Part shown: positions 1-7,551 of the stretch, piece after piece
Position numbering within the stretch: the first letter of the stretch is position 1
Layout of the letters: each line of letters starts with the position of its first letter
NCBI GenBank assembly: GCA_044226205.1
Contig: JBGAHL010000001.1
Coordinates: 124,001 to 188,000 of the forward strand
DNA length: 64,000 bases
Direction of reading: 5' to 3'
Source: M3007 sp044226205
GTDB taxonomy: Bacteria; Bacteroidota; Bacteroidia; Chitinophagales; Saprospiraceae
The notes under the pieces: generated by a model
Seen by the model: the letters and a program-made list of their open reading frames with translations, nothing else
Database searches by the model: none
Told to the model about the DNA's origin: nothing
Translations under genes and position numbers: made by a program

Positions 1-1451
1 CCGTCGGGCTCGGCGACGGGCTCAGCCGCATCGGCAAAAAAGCGATGATCTGCCTGCGGGAACCCAGCCTTGGCCCCGTCTTTGGCATGAAAGGCGGCGC
101 AGCCGGCGGCGGATACGCGCAGGTAATTCCGATGGAAGACATCAACCTGCACTTCACCGGCGATTTCAATGCCATCGCTTTGGCCAACAACCTGCTGGCA
201 GCCCTGATCGACAACCACATCCACCAGGGCAACGAACTCGGTATCGACGTACGTCGCGTCACCTGGAAACGTGTCGTGGACATGAACGACCGCGCCCTGC
301 GCGATATCGTCGTAGGACTCGGCGGCATAAGCAACGGTTACCCCCGCGAAAACGGTTTCGATATCGTGGTAGCCTCCGAAATCATGGCTATTTTCTGCCT
401 TTCCACTTCGCTGAGCGACCTGAAAAATCGCCTGGGCAACATCGTTATCGGCTACACCCACGACCGCAAACCCGTACACGCCCGCGACCTGAAAGCCCAC
501 GGCGCAATGGCTGTTTTGCTGAAAGATGCGCTGAAACCCAACCTGGTGCAAACGCTCGAACACACGCCGGCTTTTATCCACGGTGGCCCGTTTGCCAATA
601 TCGCACACGGCTGCAACACCGTGATTGCCACTAAAAACGCCATGAAACTGGCCGATTACGTGGTCACGGAAGCCGGTTTTGGCGCCGACCTCGGGGCCGA
701 AAAGTTTATCGACATCAAATGCCGCAAATCCGGCCTGCGCCCCAGCGCCGTGGTCGTAGTCGCCACACTGCGCGCCCTGAAATACCACGGCGGCGTGGAC
801 CTGAAAGAACTCAACCAGGAAAACCTGCCCGCGCTCGAAAAAGGGTTTGCCAACCTCGAACGCCACGTCAACAACGTGCGCACCCACTACGGACTACCCT
901 GTATCGTTGCCGTCAACCACTTTACGTTCGATACGGATGCTGAAATCGCCCTTCTGCGCGACAAACTGGCCCCTTACGGGGTTCCGCTGGTCGTCTCGCG
1001 GCACTGGGCCGAAGGTGGCAAGGGCGCGGAAGACCTCGCACGGGCAGTCGTAGCCGCCACGGAAGGCGATGTACCCAGTCCGACTTTCGTGTACGACGAC
1101 AACCTCACGCTGTGGGACAAAATGAAGGCCATCGCCACCAAAATCTACAGCGCTTCCGACATCACGGCCGATACGGACGTACGCACACGGATCAAAAAAC
1201 TGCAGGAAGAGGGCTACGGCCACTACCCGGTTTGCGTGGCCAAAACGCAATATTCATTCTCCACCGACCCGAAATTGCGCGGCGCGCCCTCCGGTCACGT
1301 GGTCAATATCAGGGAAGTACGCCTGTCGGCCGGCGCAGAATTTATCGTCATGGTTTGCGGCGATATCATGACCATGCCCGGCCTGCCCAAGGCGCCTTCT
1401 GCCGAAAAAATCGACATCGACGAAAACGGCAAAATCGTCGGACTGTTCTGA
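1..1451 (+). CDS. fhs: Formate-tetrahydrofolate ligase, 5' end outside the window
   Basis: Cytoplasmic enzyme that makes 10-formyl-tetrahydrofolate from formate, ATP and tetrahydrofolate in one-carbon metabolism. The reading frame is open from base 3 and is cut by the window edge, so about 482 residues of an enzyme normally near 555 residues are visible. The ATP-binding loop that lies in the N-terminal part is therefore not seen. The visible N-terminal part carries the family signature REPSLGPVFGMKGGAAGGG followed by PMEDINLHFTGD, and the rest is collinear with the family to the conserved C-terminal stretch around MTMPGLPKAPSA. The internal ATG at base 45 is not the start, because the conserved sequence (GLGDGLSRIGKKA) runs in from upstream. 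The protein ends next to a heptamer repeat array. Confidence 0.95.
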   Translation, partial: VGLGDGLSRIGKKAMICLREPSLGPVFGMKGGAAGGGYAQVIPMEDINLHFTGDFNAIALANNLLAALIDNHIHQGNELGIDVRRVTWKRVVDMNDRALRDIVVGLGGISNGYPRENGFDIVVASEIMAIFCLSTSLSDLKNRLGNIVIGYTHDRKPVHARDLKAHGAMAVLLKDALKPNLVQTLEHTPAFIHGGPFANIAHGCNTVIATKNAMKLADYVVTEAGFGADLGAEKFIDIKCRKSGLRPSAVVVVATLRALKYHGGVDLKELNQENLPALEKGFANLERHVNNVRTHYGLPCIVAVNHFTFDTDAEIALLRDKLAPYGVPLVVSRHWAEGGKGAEDLARAVVAATEGDVPSPTFVYDDNLTLWDKMKAIATKIYSASDITADTDVRTRIKKLQEEGYGHYPVCVAKTQYSFSTDPKLRGAPSGHVVNIREVRLSAGAEFIVMVCGDIMTMPGLPKAPSAEKIDIDENGKIVGLF

Positions 1452-1455
1452 AGTA

Positions 1456-1542
1456 GTGATGAGTGATGAGTGATGAGTATTTTACGATTGGAATAAACTC
1501 ATCACTCATAGCTCATCACTCATAACTCATAGTTCATCACTC
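1456..1542. repeat. Inverted arrays of a 7-bp repeat (hairpin-forming)
   Basis: Three tandem copies of GTGATGA (1456-1476) are followed by a 20-base spacer and then six tandem copies of the opposite-strand heptamer, consensus (A/G)(C/T)TCAT(C/A), at 1497-1538. Bases 1456-1478 pair with 1497-1519 with two mismatches, so a stem of about 23 bp can form between the convergent fhs gene and the SMP-30-like gene. The right array overlaps the end of the SMP-30-like gene and supplies its stop codon. There is no T-run, so it is not a classical terminator, though it may end transcription or protect mRNA ends on both sides. Confidence 0.8.
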
Positions 1543-2383
1543 TCTGCACGCATTTTCGGTCTTGGAGGGTGACAAAAATGCTTTTTTGGCTGGCGTCGCA
1601 GAACGTCAGGTTGCTGACCTGTTTCCCGCCTGTTTTGATTTCCCGCAACAATTGCCCCTTGGGCGACACGACGGCGACGGTTCCCCTACCCCATCGGGCG
1701 ATGTACAGGTTTCCCTGGCGGTCGCATTTCATGCCATCGAGTCCGTCCTTGTCAAAGTGGATCAGGAGGCGTTTGTTGCCCAGGCTGCCGTCCGGCGCCA
1801 CGTCGTAGGCCCAGACATTCTGTTGGATGGATTCGTTGACATACAGGATTTTCTCGTCGGGGCTCAGTTCGATGCCGTTGGTGGTGCCCATGTTCGATTC
1901 CAACAGGGTCGCCTTGCCGTCCGGCGAGATTCGCCACAGTTGCCCTGTGCCGTCGGCCCATTTGGGGTCGGATGCATACAACACGTCTTTACTCGTAATG
2001 CAAATGTCGTTGGGCTGGTTGAAGCGGGCGTCGTGACAATGCACCGTTACCTTTCGCGTTTCGGGATTGATTCTCAAAATGTTATGTCCAGAAAAATCGG
2101 CCAGCAGCAGATCGCCCTTGCTGTCGAAACGAATGGCATTGGCCGTGCTCCCCTCGGGCAAGGTCACGAACACCTCTGCACTGCCGCCCGGGCCGAAACG
2201 CCCGACGGCGCCGTCTTTCTGGTAATTCACGACAAACAGGTTGCCCTGCCTGTCCACTGCGGGGCCTTCGCAATTTTGGGTAAACGAGCCGGGCGGCGTG
2301 ATATCTTTTGCCGTTACAACACGGCTGCTGTTGCACGAAACAGCCAGAACAGCAAGTGTTAATAAATAAAACGTTTTTTTCAT
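1520..2383 (-). CDS. SMP-30/gluconolactonase-like lipoprotein
   Basis: 287-residue six-bladed beta-propeller of the SMP-30/gluconolactonase/LRE family, which contains lactonases and related metal-dependent hydrolases. The N-terminus is a lipoprotein signal peptide (MKKTFYLLTLAVLAVSC, Cys17 as lipidation site), so the protein should sit on the envelope. Metal-site residues typical of the family appear in order: Glu in NCEGPAVDRQGNLF, Asn in QPNDICIT, Asn in TNGIELSPDE and Asp in KDGLDGMKCDRQGNLY. The substrate cannot be told; sugar lactones are the family's common substrates. The last residues and the TGA stop lie within the 7-bp repeat array. It is 124 bp downstream of the rlmK-type gene on the same strand, so it may be read from that transcript or separately. 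Confidence 0.85.
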   Translation of the reverse strand: MKKTFYLLTLAVLAVSCNSSRVVTAKDITPPGSFTQNCEGPAVDRQGNLFVVNYQKDGAVGRFGPGGSAEVFVTLPEGSTANAIRFDSKGDLLLADFSGHNILRINPETRKVTVHCHDARFNQPNDICITSKDVLYASDPKWADGTGQLWRISPDGKATLLESNMGTTNGIELSPDEKILYVNESIQQNVWAYDVAPDGSLGNKRLLIHFDKDGLDGMKCDRQGNLYIARWGRGTVAVVSPKGQLLREIKTGGKQVSNLTFCDASQKSIFVTLQDRKCVQRVMNYEL

Positions 2384-2507
2384 TTTTATAAAAAATCTGT
2401 ACTTTATCAGATGCCTCCCATTGGTCGATATGACCAGATGGAGACATCCGGACCTAAAACACCCAAAAACCGTCCACCCGCTACCCTCCGCCCAAGTTTT
2501 TGCTCAA

Positions 2508-3455
2508 TCATCTCGTTTTGATCAAAAAACACTGGTGAATCCGTTTGTTTCGAAAATCGTCGGGCACGGTTTTTTTGCTGATATCCTGAATTTCAACGCC
2601 GGCCAGCGCGTCGTAATCCAGTTTGAACCTGCGGTAATTGGTGGAAAAAAACAGCTGCCCGCCCGGCGCCATGTGGCGGAATACGAGTTCAAGCAGGTCC
2701 ACGTGGTCGCGCTGGATATCGAGCGTTCCGTCCATCCGTTTGCTGTTGGAAAACGTAGGCGGATCGAGCACGACGATGTCCCATTTTTCCTGCACGGGCG
2801 TTTGCAGCCAGGCCAGCACGTCGGCCTGCATCAGCCGGTTGCGGTCGTCGGCGAAGCCGTTGATCGACAGGTTGCGGTCGGCCCATTGCAGGTAGGTGTT
2901 CGACATGTCGATGGTCAGGGTTGCGCTGGCGCCGCCGGCCGCGGCGTACACCGAGAAGGAGCCGGTGTAGGCGAACAGGTTGAGTACTTTTTTGCCCGAC
3001 GCGGCTTCGCGCACCATCTGGCGGGTGTTTCGATGGTCGAGGAAAAGGCCCGCGTCGAGGTAGTCGCTGGGGTTGATGATAAATTTCAGGCCGTTTTCCC
3101 TGACGATGTATTCCGCGCCGGTCCGGGCAAAACGTTCGTATTGCCGCAAGCCTTTTTGCCGCTGTCGAAACTTGAGGTAAACCAGTTTGGGATGCACGTC
3201 GAACACCGTCGAGAGGGTCTGAATGCAGCCGTCGAGCCAGGCTGCGTGTTCTTCGGGTGGCATGCCGTGGTCACGGGCGTATTCGGCCACGTGGAGGATG
3301 TTTTCATACACATCCACGGCCAGGGGAAACTCCGGGATGTCGTTGTCGTACACCCGGTAACAGCTGATGCCTTGCCGCCTGGCCCATTTGCCCCAATGTT
3401 TCTGCATTTTGGCAAGCCGGTTGGCAAACATGTCGAATTTGGAATCTCCTTGCAT
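2508..3455 (-). CDS. Stand-alone RlmK-type 23S rRNA guanine-N7 methyltransferase
   Basis: 315-residue class I SAM-dependent methyltransferase that corresponds, nearly end to end, to the C-terminal (RlmK, m7G2069 of 23S rRNA) half of the fused E. coli RlmKL protein. Diagnostic stretches are FANRLAKMQKHWGKWARR and CYRVYDNDIPEFPLAVDVY at the N-terminus, the insert motif DYLDAGLFLDHRNTR, the SAM-binding motif NLFAYTGSFSVYAAAGG, and the catalytic-type motif DPPTFSNSKR. The THUMP/RlmL half that makes m2G2445 in E. coli is absent, so in this organism the two activities must be split. The ATG begins 2 bases after the glycerol kinase stop codon, so the two genes are almost surely cotranscribed. The exact target nucleotide is inferred from E. 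coli. Confidence 0.85.
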   Translation of the reverse strand: MQGDSKFDMFANRLAKMQKHWGKWARRQGISCYRVYDNDIPEFPLAVDVYENILHVAEYARDHGMPPEEHAAWLDGCIQTLSTVFDVHPKLVYLKFRQRQKGLRQYERFARTGAEYIVRENGLKFIINPSDYLDAGLFLDHRNTRQMVREAASGKKVLNLFAYTGSFSVYAAAGGASATLTIDMSNTYLQWADRNLSINGFADDRNRLMQADVLAWLQTPVQEKWDIVVLDPPTFSNSKRMDGTLDIQRDHVDLLELVFRHMAPGGQLFFSTNYRRFKLDYDALAGVEIQDISKKTVPDDFRNKRIHQCFLIKTR

Positions 3456-3457
3456 AT

Positions 3458-4942
3458 TCAGGGTTTGAACAAACGGGCTGCTTTAACCGCCATTTGCCAG
3501 CCTTTGTACAGTCTTTTTACTTCTTTTTTGTCCAAAACCGGCTTGAAACTGCGTTCCAGTTGCCAGTTGCGCGCAATGTCCGACCGGTCTTTCCAAAAAC
3601 CGACGGCCAGGCCCGCGAGGTAGGCCGCCCCGAGCGCGGTCGTCTCCTGGATGACCGGGCGCTCCGCCCTCGTGCCCAGTACGTCGGCCTGAAACTGCAT
3701 CAGGAAATCGTTGCGCACGGCCCCGCCGTCGACGCGCAGGGATTTCAGTTTGAGCCCCGAATCTTTTTCCATGACCGACAGGACGTCCTTGGTTTGATAA
3801 GCGATGCTTTCCAGCGTGGCCCGTATCACGTGGGCTTTGCCCGAGCCGCGCGTAAGGCCGAAAATTGCGCCCCGCATGGCACTGTCCCAATACGGCGTGC
3901 CCATGCCGACAAAAGCCGGTACTACGTACACTCCGTCGCTGGACTCGATGCTTTTGGAATAGCCCTCGGTATCGGCGGCTTCCCGAACCAGTTCGAGGGC
4001 GTCGCGCAGCCATTTTACGGCCGATCCGGCTACAAAAATGGAACCTTCCAGGGCGTATTCCACGCGGCCTTCGACGCCCCAGGCGATGGTGGTGAGCAAG
4101 CCGTTTTTGGAAGCCACGGCCTTGGCGCCGGTATTCATGAGCATGAAACAGCCGGTGCCGTAGGTGTTTTTGGCCATTCCTTCCGCGAAGCAGGCTTGTC
4201 CGAACAAGGCAGCCTGCTGGTCGCCTGCCATGCCGCTCACGGGGATTCCGCTTCTTCCAACAAGGTCTTGCCGCGCATTGCCGTACACATGGCTGCTGTC
4301 CAGCACGGTCGGCAACATTTTTTCAGGCACATCGAGCGCCTGGCAAAGTTCTTTGTCCCAGTTCAGCGTGTGAATATTGTACAGCATGGTCCGGGAGGCA
4401 TTGGTATAATCGGTGGCATGCGTTTTTTCTTCTGTCAGGTTCCACAGCAGCCAGGTATCGATGGTGCCGAACAGCAGATGTCCTGCCTCGGCGTCGTGGC
4501 GGGCGCCGGGCACCTGGTCCAGAATCCATTTGATCTTGGAGCCGGAGAAATAGGCGTCGACGACCAGTCCGGTTTTTTGACGAACGGCGGGCTCGAAGCC
4601 TTTCTTTTTCAGGTCGTTACAAATGTCCATGGTCTGACGGCTTTGCCAGACGATGGCGCGGTAAACGGGTTTGCCGGTCCTTTTATCCCACACCACGGTG
4701 GTTTCGCGCTGATTGGTGATACCGATGGCGGCAATGTCGGAAGGGTTGATTTCGCGAAGCACCTGACGGACAACCTGTTGTACGGATTGCCAGATCTCGT
4801 CGGCGTCGTGCTCCACCCAGCCGGGCTGCGGAAAATACTGGGTAAATTCCTGTTGCGCGACGGCGATGATATTGCCTTTGCGGTCGAACACGATGGCGCG
4901 GCTGCTGGTCGTGCCCTGATCGATGGCGAGAACGTATTTCAT
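3458..4942 (-). CDS. glpK: Glycerol kinase
   Basis: 494-residue FGGY-family kinase that phosphorylates glycerol to sn-glycerol-3-phosphate with ATP in the cytoplasm. The N-terminal phosphate loop DQGTTSSRAIVFD, the glycerol-binding region with QRETTVVWDKRTGKP and WQSRQT, and the C-terminal motif around SLRVDGGAVRNDFLMQ are all present, and the length is standard for the family. Start ATG at 4942 is directly followed by the phosphate-loop strand, so no extension is likely. It is the first gene of a two-gene unit with the rlmK-type methyltransferase (2-bp gap). No facilitator (glpF) or glpD lies next to it. A strong terminator of the upstream gene separates the two transcription units. Confidence 0.96.
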   Translation of the reverse strand: MKYVLAIDQGTTSSRAIVFDRKGNIIAVAQQEFTQYFPQPGWVEHDADEIWQSVQQVVRQVLREINPSDIAAIGITNQRETTVVWDKRTGKPVYRAIVWQSRQTMDICNDLKKKGFEPAVRQKTGLVVDAYFSGSKIKWILDQVPGARHDAEAGHLLFGTIDTWLLWNLTEEKTHATDYTNASRTMLYNIHTLNWDKELCQALDVPEKMLPTVLDSSHVYGNARQDLVGRSGIPVSGMAGDQQAALFGQACFAEGMAKNTYGTGCFMLMNTGAKAVASKNGLLTTIAWGVEGRVEYALEGSIFVAGSAVKWLRDALELVREAADTEGYSKSIESSDGVYVVPAFVGMGTPYWDSAMRGAIFGLTRGSGKAHVIRATLESIAYQTKDVLSVMEKDSGLKLKSLRVDGGAVRNDFLMQFQADVLGTRAERPVIQETTALGAAYLAGLAVGFWKDRSDIARNWQLERSFKPVLDKKEVKRLYKGWQMAVKAARLFKP

Positions 4943-5028
4943 GGTCGGGAAAAATTGAGTCCGTATGTAAGGGCGGGGTTGACGGGCGAATGTATTCCGG
5001 TTTTGCGGCTAATCGGAGGGCCTTGCCG

Positions 5029-5064
5029 AAAAAAGCATGAGCCGCTCGTTGCGGAGCGGCTCAT
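5029..5064 (-). terminator. Rho-independent terminator of the thioredoxin-like gene
   Basis: Perfect 11-bp stem (5037-5047 with 5054-5064) and 6-base loop, followed on the minus strand by six T residues (5029-5034). It lies 30 bases past the stop codon of the gene ending at 5095 and upstream of glpK. Confidence 0.85.
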
Positions 5065-5094
5065 GGGTATAAAATTCAAGGTAGTGTTCGTGCT

Positions 5095-5973
5095 TTATTC
5101 CCCTTCGGAAAAACGTTTTTCGTAAGTATCCCAGGGGGTTGTGTAGTGGCTGTTGGTGCCGAAATAGTTGAGAATGGCTTCCAGTTTGGCGGGGTCCAGA
5201 AAACCTGGCAGGGGTTGGATCACGCTGAAATTTTCATCCAGAAATACCGTGGTCGGGTAGCTCAGGCGGTTGTTGAGCCATTCGATAGCCAGTTCGTGCG
5301 TACCCCGTGCGCCGTTGCGTTTAAAGTGGTAGGTTTTGTCCTTGAACACGATATCCTGCTGTTGTTCGGCGTTGAATTTTACGGGGTAATAGTGGTCGTT
5401 GAGGTACTGGGCTACAAAGGGATCGGCAAAGGTGCTGTCGTCCATCCGTTTGCACCAGCCGCACCAGTCGGTGTACACATCGACGAAGATTTTACGCTTT
5501 TCGGTTTTGGATTTTTCCAGGGCTTCGTCGAGGGTCATCCAGTTGACTTTTACCGGCACGGAGGGGATTACCCTGCCTCTGCGGCCGATTTTGGGCGCTG
5601 CCTTGGGTGCGGCGGCCGTGGTCGTGGTGCGCGTGCCGGGGCGAATGTTGGCGCCCGTGCTTTGCGTGCGGGTGGTGGAAGTGCCTGTCGGCGCCAGGCC
5701 GCTGCCGGTGCGGGTGGTTTGGCCCGGGCGGGTAGTGGTTTGGCCCGAGCGTTCATTTGCCGTTCCGGACGCGGGGTTGGCGGGCTTGGCCGGTGCGAGT
5801 CTCGTCGATTTGGTAGCGGAAGTATTGTCTGCGCCGCTGCGTGGCTGGGCGCTGTTTGTCTTGGTCGTTTTTGGCGTAGCGGGCGTGAGATTACCTCTGC
5901 CAGACGAGGGCGTTTGAGCCGTCAGTGAAGCACAGGTAAGGGTAATCAGGGCGATAATCAGATTTTTGCGCAT
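5095..5973 (-). CDS. Secreted thioredoxin-like protein with a long Thr/Pro/Ala-rich linker
   Basis: 292 residues from the ATG at 5973, chosen because it opens a clean signal peptide (MRKNLIIALITLTCASLTAQ); an in-frame upstream ATG would add 27 residues with no signal character. Residues about 21-130 are a low-complexity Thr/Pro/Ala/Ser/Gly/Arg-rich stretch. Residues about 140-275 form a thioredoxin-fold domain of the Thioredoxin_7 kind with a CGWC redox motif at 171-174 (context DVYTDWCGWCK) and a cis-Pro type strand at SYPTTVFLDE. It probably acts as a periplasmic or surface-exposed thiol oxidoreductase; its partners are unknown. The gene stands alone between LOG and glpK and has its own terminator. 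The linker could carry Bacteroidota O-glycosylation, which is speculative. Confidence 0.85.
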   Translation of the reverse strand: MRKNLIIALITLTCASLTAQTPSSGRGNLTPATPKTTKTNSAQPRSGADNTSATKSTRLAPAKPANPASGTANERSGQTTTRPGQTTRTGSGLAPTGTSTTRTQSTGANIRPGTRTTTTAAAPKAAPKIGRRGRVIPSVPVKVNWMTLDEALEKSKTEKRKIFVDVYTDWCGWCKRMDDSTFADPFVAQYLNDHYYPVKFNAEQQQDIVFKDKTYHFKRNGARGTHELAIEWLNNRLSYPTTVFLDENFSVIQPLPGFLDPAKLEAILNYFGTNSHYTTPWDTYEKRFSEGE

Positions 5974-6154
5974 GGCGAAAACCAACAGTTTTTGGTTCGA
6001 TAAACAAAAATAGTACCTGTAAAACCGAATAACCAAAGCCGGGCTTTCCCCCACGTGCTATTTTAGGATAAGTTTAACCGCTCGGGCGGGAAATGGAGGG
6101 AAAATAAAGGCAAAGGGTTAAATTTCAGGTAACCGGTTTCGCCGAAGGGAGTGC

Positions 6155-6721
6155 TCAAACCCACTTTTTCACCGCGCTGTATTCATAAGCCGCCATTTTG
6201 TCGAGCAATTCAGTGACCGAAGTCGAATCGATACAGAGGCCGCGATTGTCCGCTTTCAGGAAACCTTTTTCCACCATGCGGTCCATCATGGCCAGCATGG
6301 GATCGTAGTACCCGCCCACATTGAGCAGTCCGACGGGCTTGCGGTACTGATGCAACTGTGCCAGCGTGAGCGCCTCGAAATGCTCGTCCATGGAGCCGTA
6401 GCCCCCCGGCATGGTGATGACCCCGTCGGTGCCCTTGATCAACAAAGTGCGGCGTTCGGCCATGGATTCCACGACAATCATGTCGTGTACACCCGGGTGC
6501 CCGAGTTCCAGGTCGTTCAACTGGTGGGTGATCACGCCGGTGATCGGGCCGCCGTGGGCCAGTACGGCATCGGCCAGAACTCCCATAAGCCCTACGCTTC
6601 CGCCGCCAAAAAGCACACGGATGTTGCGTTCCGCAAGGGTTTTGCCCAAAAGCGTGGCCTGTTCGGCAAAAACGGGATCATTGCCCGTATTGGCGCCGCA
6701 AAAAACTGCTACTGAATGCAT
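6155..6721 (-). CDS. LOG-family (TIGR00730) nucleotide 5'-monophosphate phosphoribohydrolase
   Basis: 188-residue Rossmann-type protein of the LOG / former lysine-decarboxylase-like family. Members cleave nucleoside or cytokinin 5'-monophosphates to the free base and ribose-5-phosphate. The family signature PGGYGSMDEHFEAL holds the PGGxGTxxE active-site motif, with Thr replaced by Ser, and FGGGSVGLMG is the N-terminal nucleotide loop. Length is usual for the family. Bacterial members often act as purine or pyrimidine nucleotide 5'-phosphate nucleosidases, and the physiological substrate cannot be read from sequence. It is a single gene, divergent from the DUF2452 gene. Confidence 0.88.
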   Translation of the reverse strand: MHSVAVFCGANTGNDPVFAEQATLLGKTLAERNIRVLFGGGSVGLMGVLADAVLAHGGPITGVITHQLNDLELGHPGVHDMIVVESMAERRTLLIKGTDGVITMPGGYGSMDEHFEALTLAQLHQYRKPVGLLNVGGYYDPMLAMMDRMVEKGFLKADNRGLCIDSTSVTELLDKMAAYEYSAVKKWV

Positions 6722-6868
6722 GTGTCTGAGTTTTGTGCGGGCGAAAAAACGGCAATTGACGCATTTACAGTTAAAAAAATCAATGTTTAAGCGGCTTGTA
6801 CGGACAGCGCAATGATCTTTCGGCTGTTTTGAATGTTATTCATCGGCAATATCACTCCGTAATCTGCC

Positions 6869-6876
6869 TATTTTTG
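6869..6876 (+). promoter_or_regulatory. Candidate Bacteroidota -7 element of the DUF2452 gene
   Basis: TATTTTTG is a full match to the Bacteroidota -7 consensus TAnnTTTG. Only 4 bases separate it from the ATG at 6881, so the transcript would be leaderless or nearly so. No convincing -33 TTG is seen at the usual distance. Confidence 0.4.
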
Positions 6877-6880
6877 CGCC

Positions 6881-7333
6881 ATGCCTGAGCAAAAAGACGA
6901 CGCTTTCGTCAACCCCATAGATCGCGACAAAATTGCCGAGACTCCCGGCCTGCTGCCCTACGCGCACACCGTTGGGGGCGCCGTGATTCGCCCCGAAGAC
7001 AAGGGTCGCATTCGGGGCAACGCCATGACGGCCATGTACGACCAGACCGACCGGCAAATGGAGCAACTCCGCCGGCAGATGGAAACGCTGGTGCAACAGG
7101 CCAAATCGCTGCAACAACGCGTCAACGTGTCCGAAGTCATTTATCAGGCAGAAATTCCCTTTCAACCGGTCGTCCATCATCTCTACTACCTCTATCAGCG
7201 CAAGAAGGACGGCAAACACGTGCTCTCCATGGTTTCTCCGGCCGAATGGGGAGAGCGGTCGCCGTATGAGCACCTCGCCAGCGTCCGGCTGCTCGGCGAT
7301 CATACCTGGGAAGTTTTGGAAGGCGGCGTCTGA
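6881..7333 (+). CDS. DUF2452 domain protein
   Basis: 150-residue soluble protein that matches the DUF2452 family over its whole length, with conserved stretches NPIDRDKIAETPGLLPYAHT, AMYDQTDRQMEQLRRQM and LSMVSPAEWG. A predicted coiled coil lies at about residues 50-85 (repeated Gln/Leu/Arg heptads). The function of the family is unknown; it also occurs in eukaryotes. The ATG at 6881 is preferred because a strict TAnnTTTG promoter element lies just before it. It is divergent from the LOG gene and 218 bp upstream of the M16 peptidase; no operon partner is evident. Confidence 0.8.
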   Translation: MPEQKDDAFVNPIDRDKIAETPGLLPYAHTVGGAVIRPEDKGRIRGNAMTAMYDQTDRQMEQLRRQMETLVQQAKSLQQRVNVSEVIYQAEIPFQPVVHHLYYLYQRKKDGKHVLSMVSPAEWGERSPYEHLASVRLLGDHTWEVLEGGV

Positions 7334-7551
7334 TAGATCAGGGTGCGCAAACACCATCTGAACTGGTTTTTACCCGAGGAAATCGAACTTTTATCCAAAC
7401 TTTTCAGGCTTCCAGCGAAAATGATGCAGCTTCGTTGCGTTTAGATGCACCATTGTAACAAGAACATGTTGCCAATGGTCTTCCATACCATTTTACGCAT
7501 GCCTTTACACACGAAAACAATTCAATTCACCAATCAATTGCACAGGAACTT

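Noticed and set aside
1456..1542. Possible short CRISPR array
   Set aside because: The unit is 7 bp without spacers of unique sequence and there are no cas genes in the window.
3494..5125. 543-codon plus-strand ORF antisense to glpK
   Set aside because: No family motifs; glpK on the other strand is complete.
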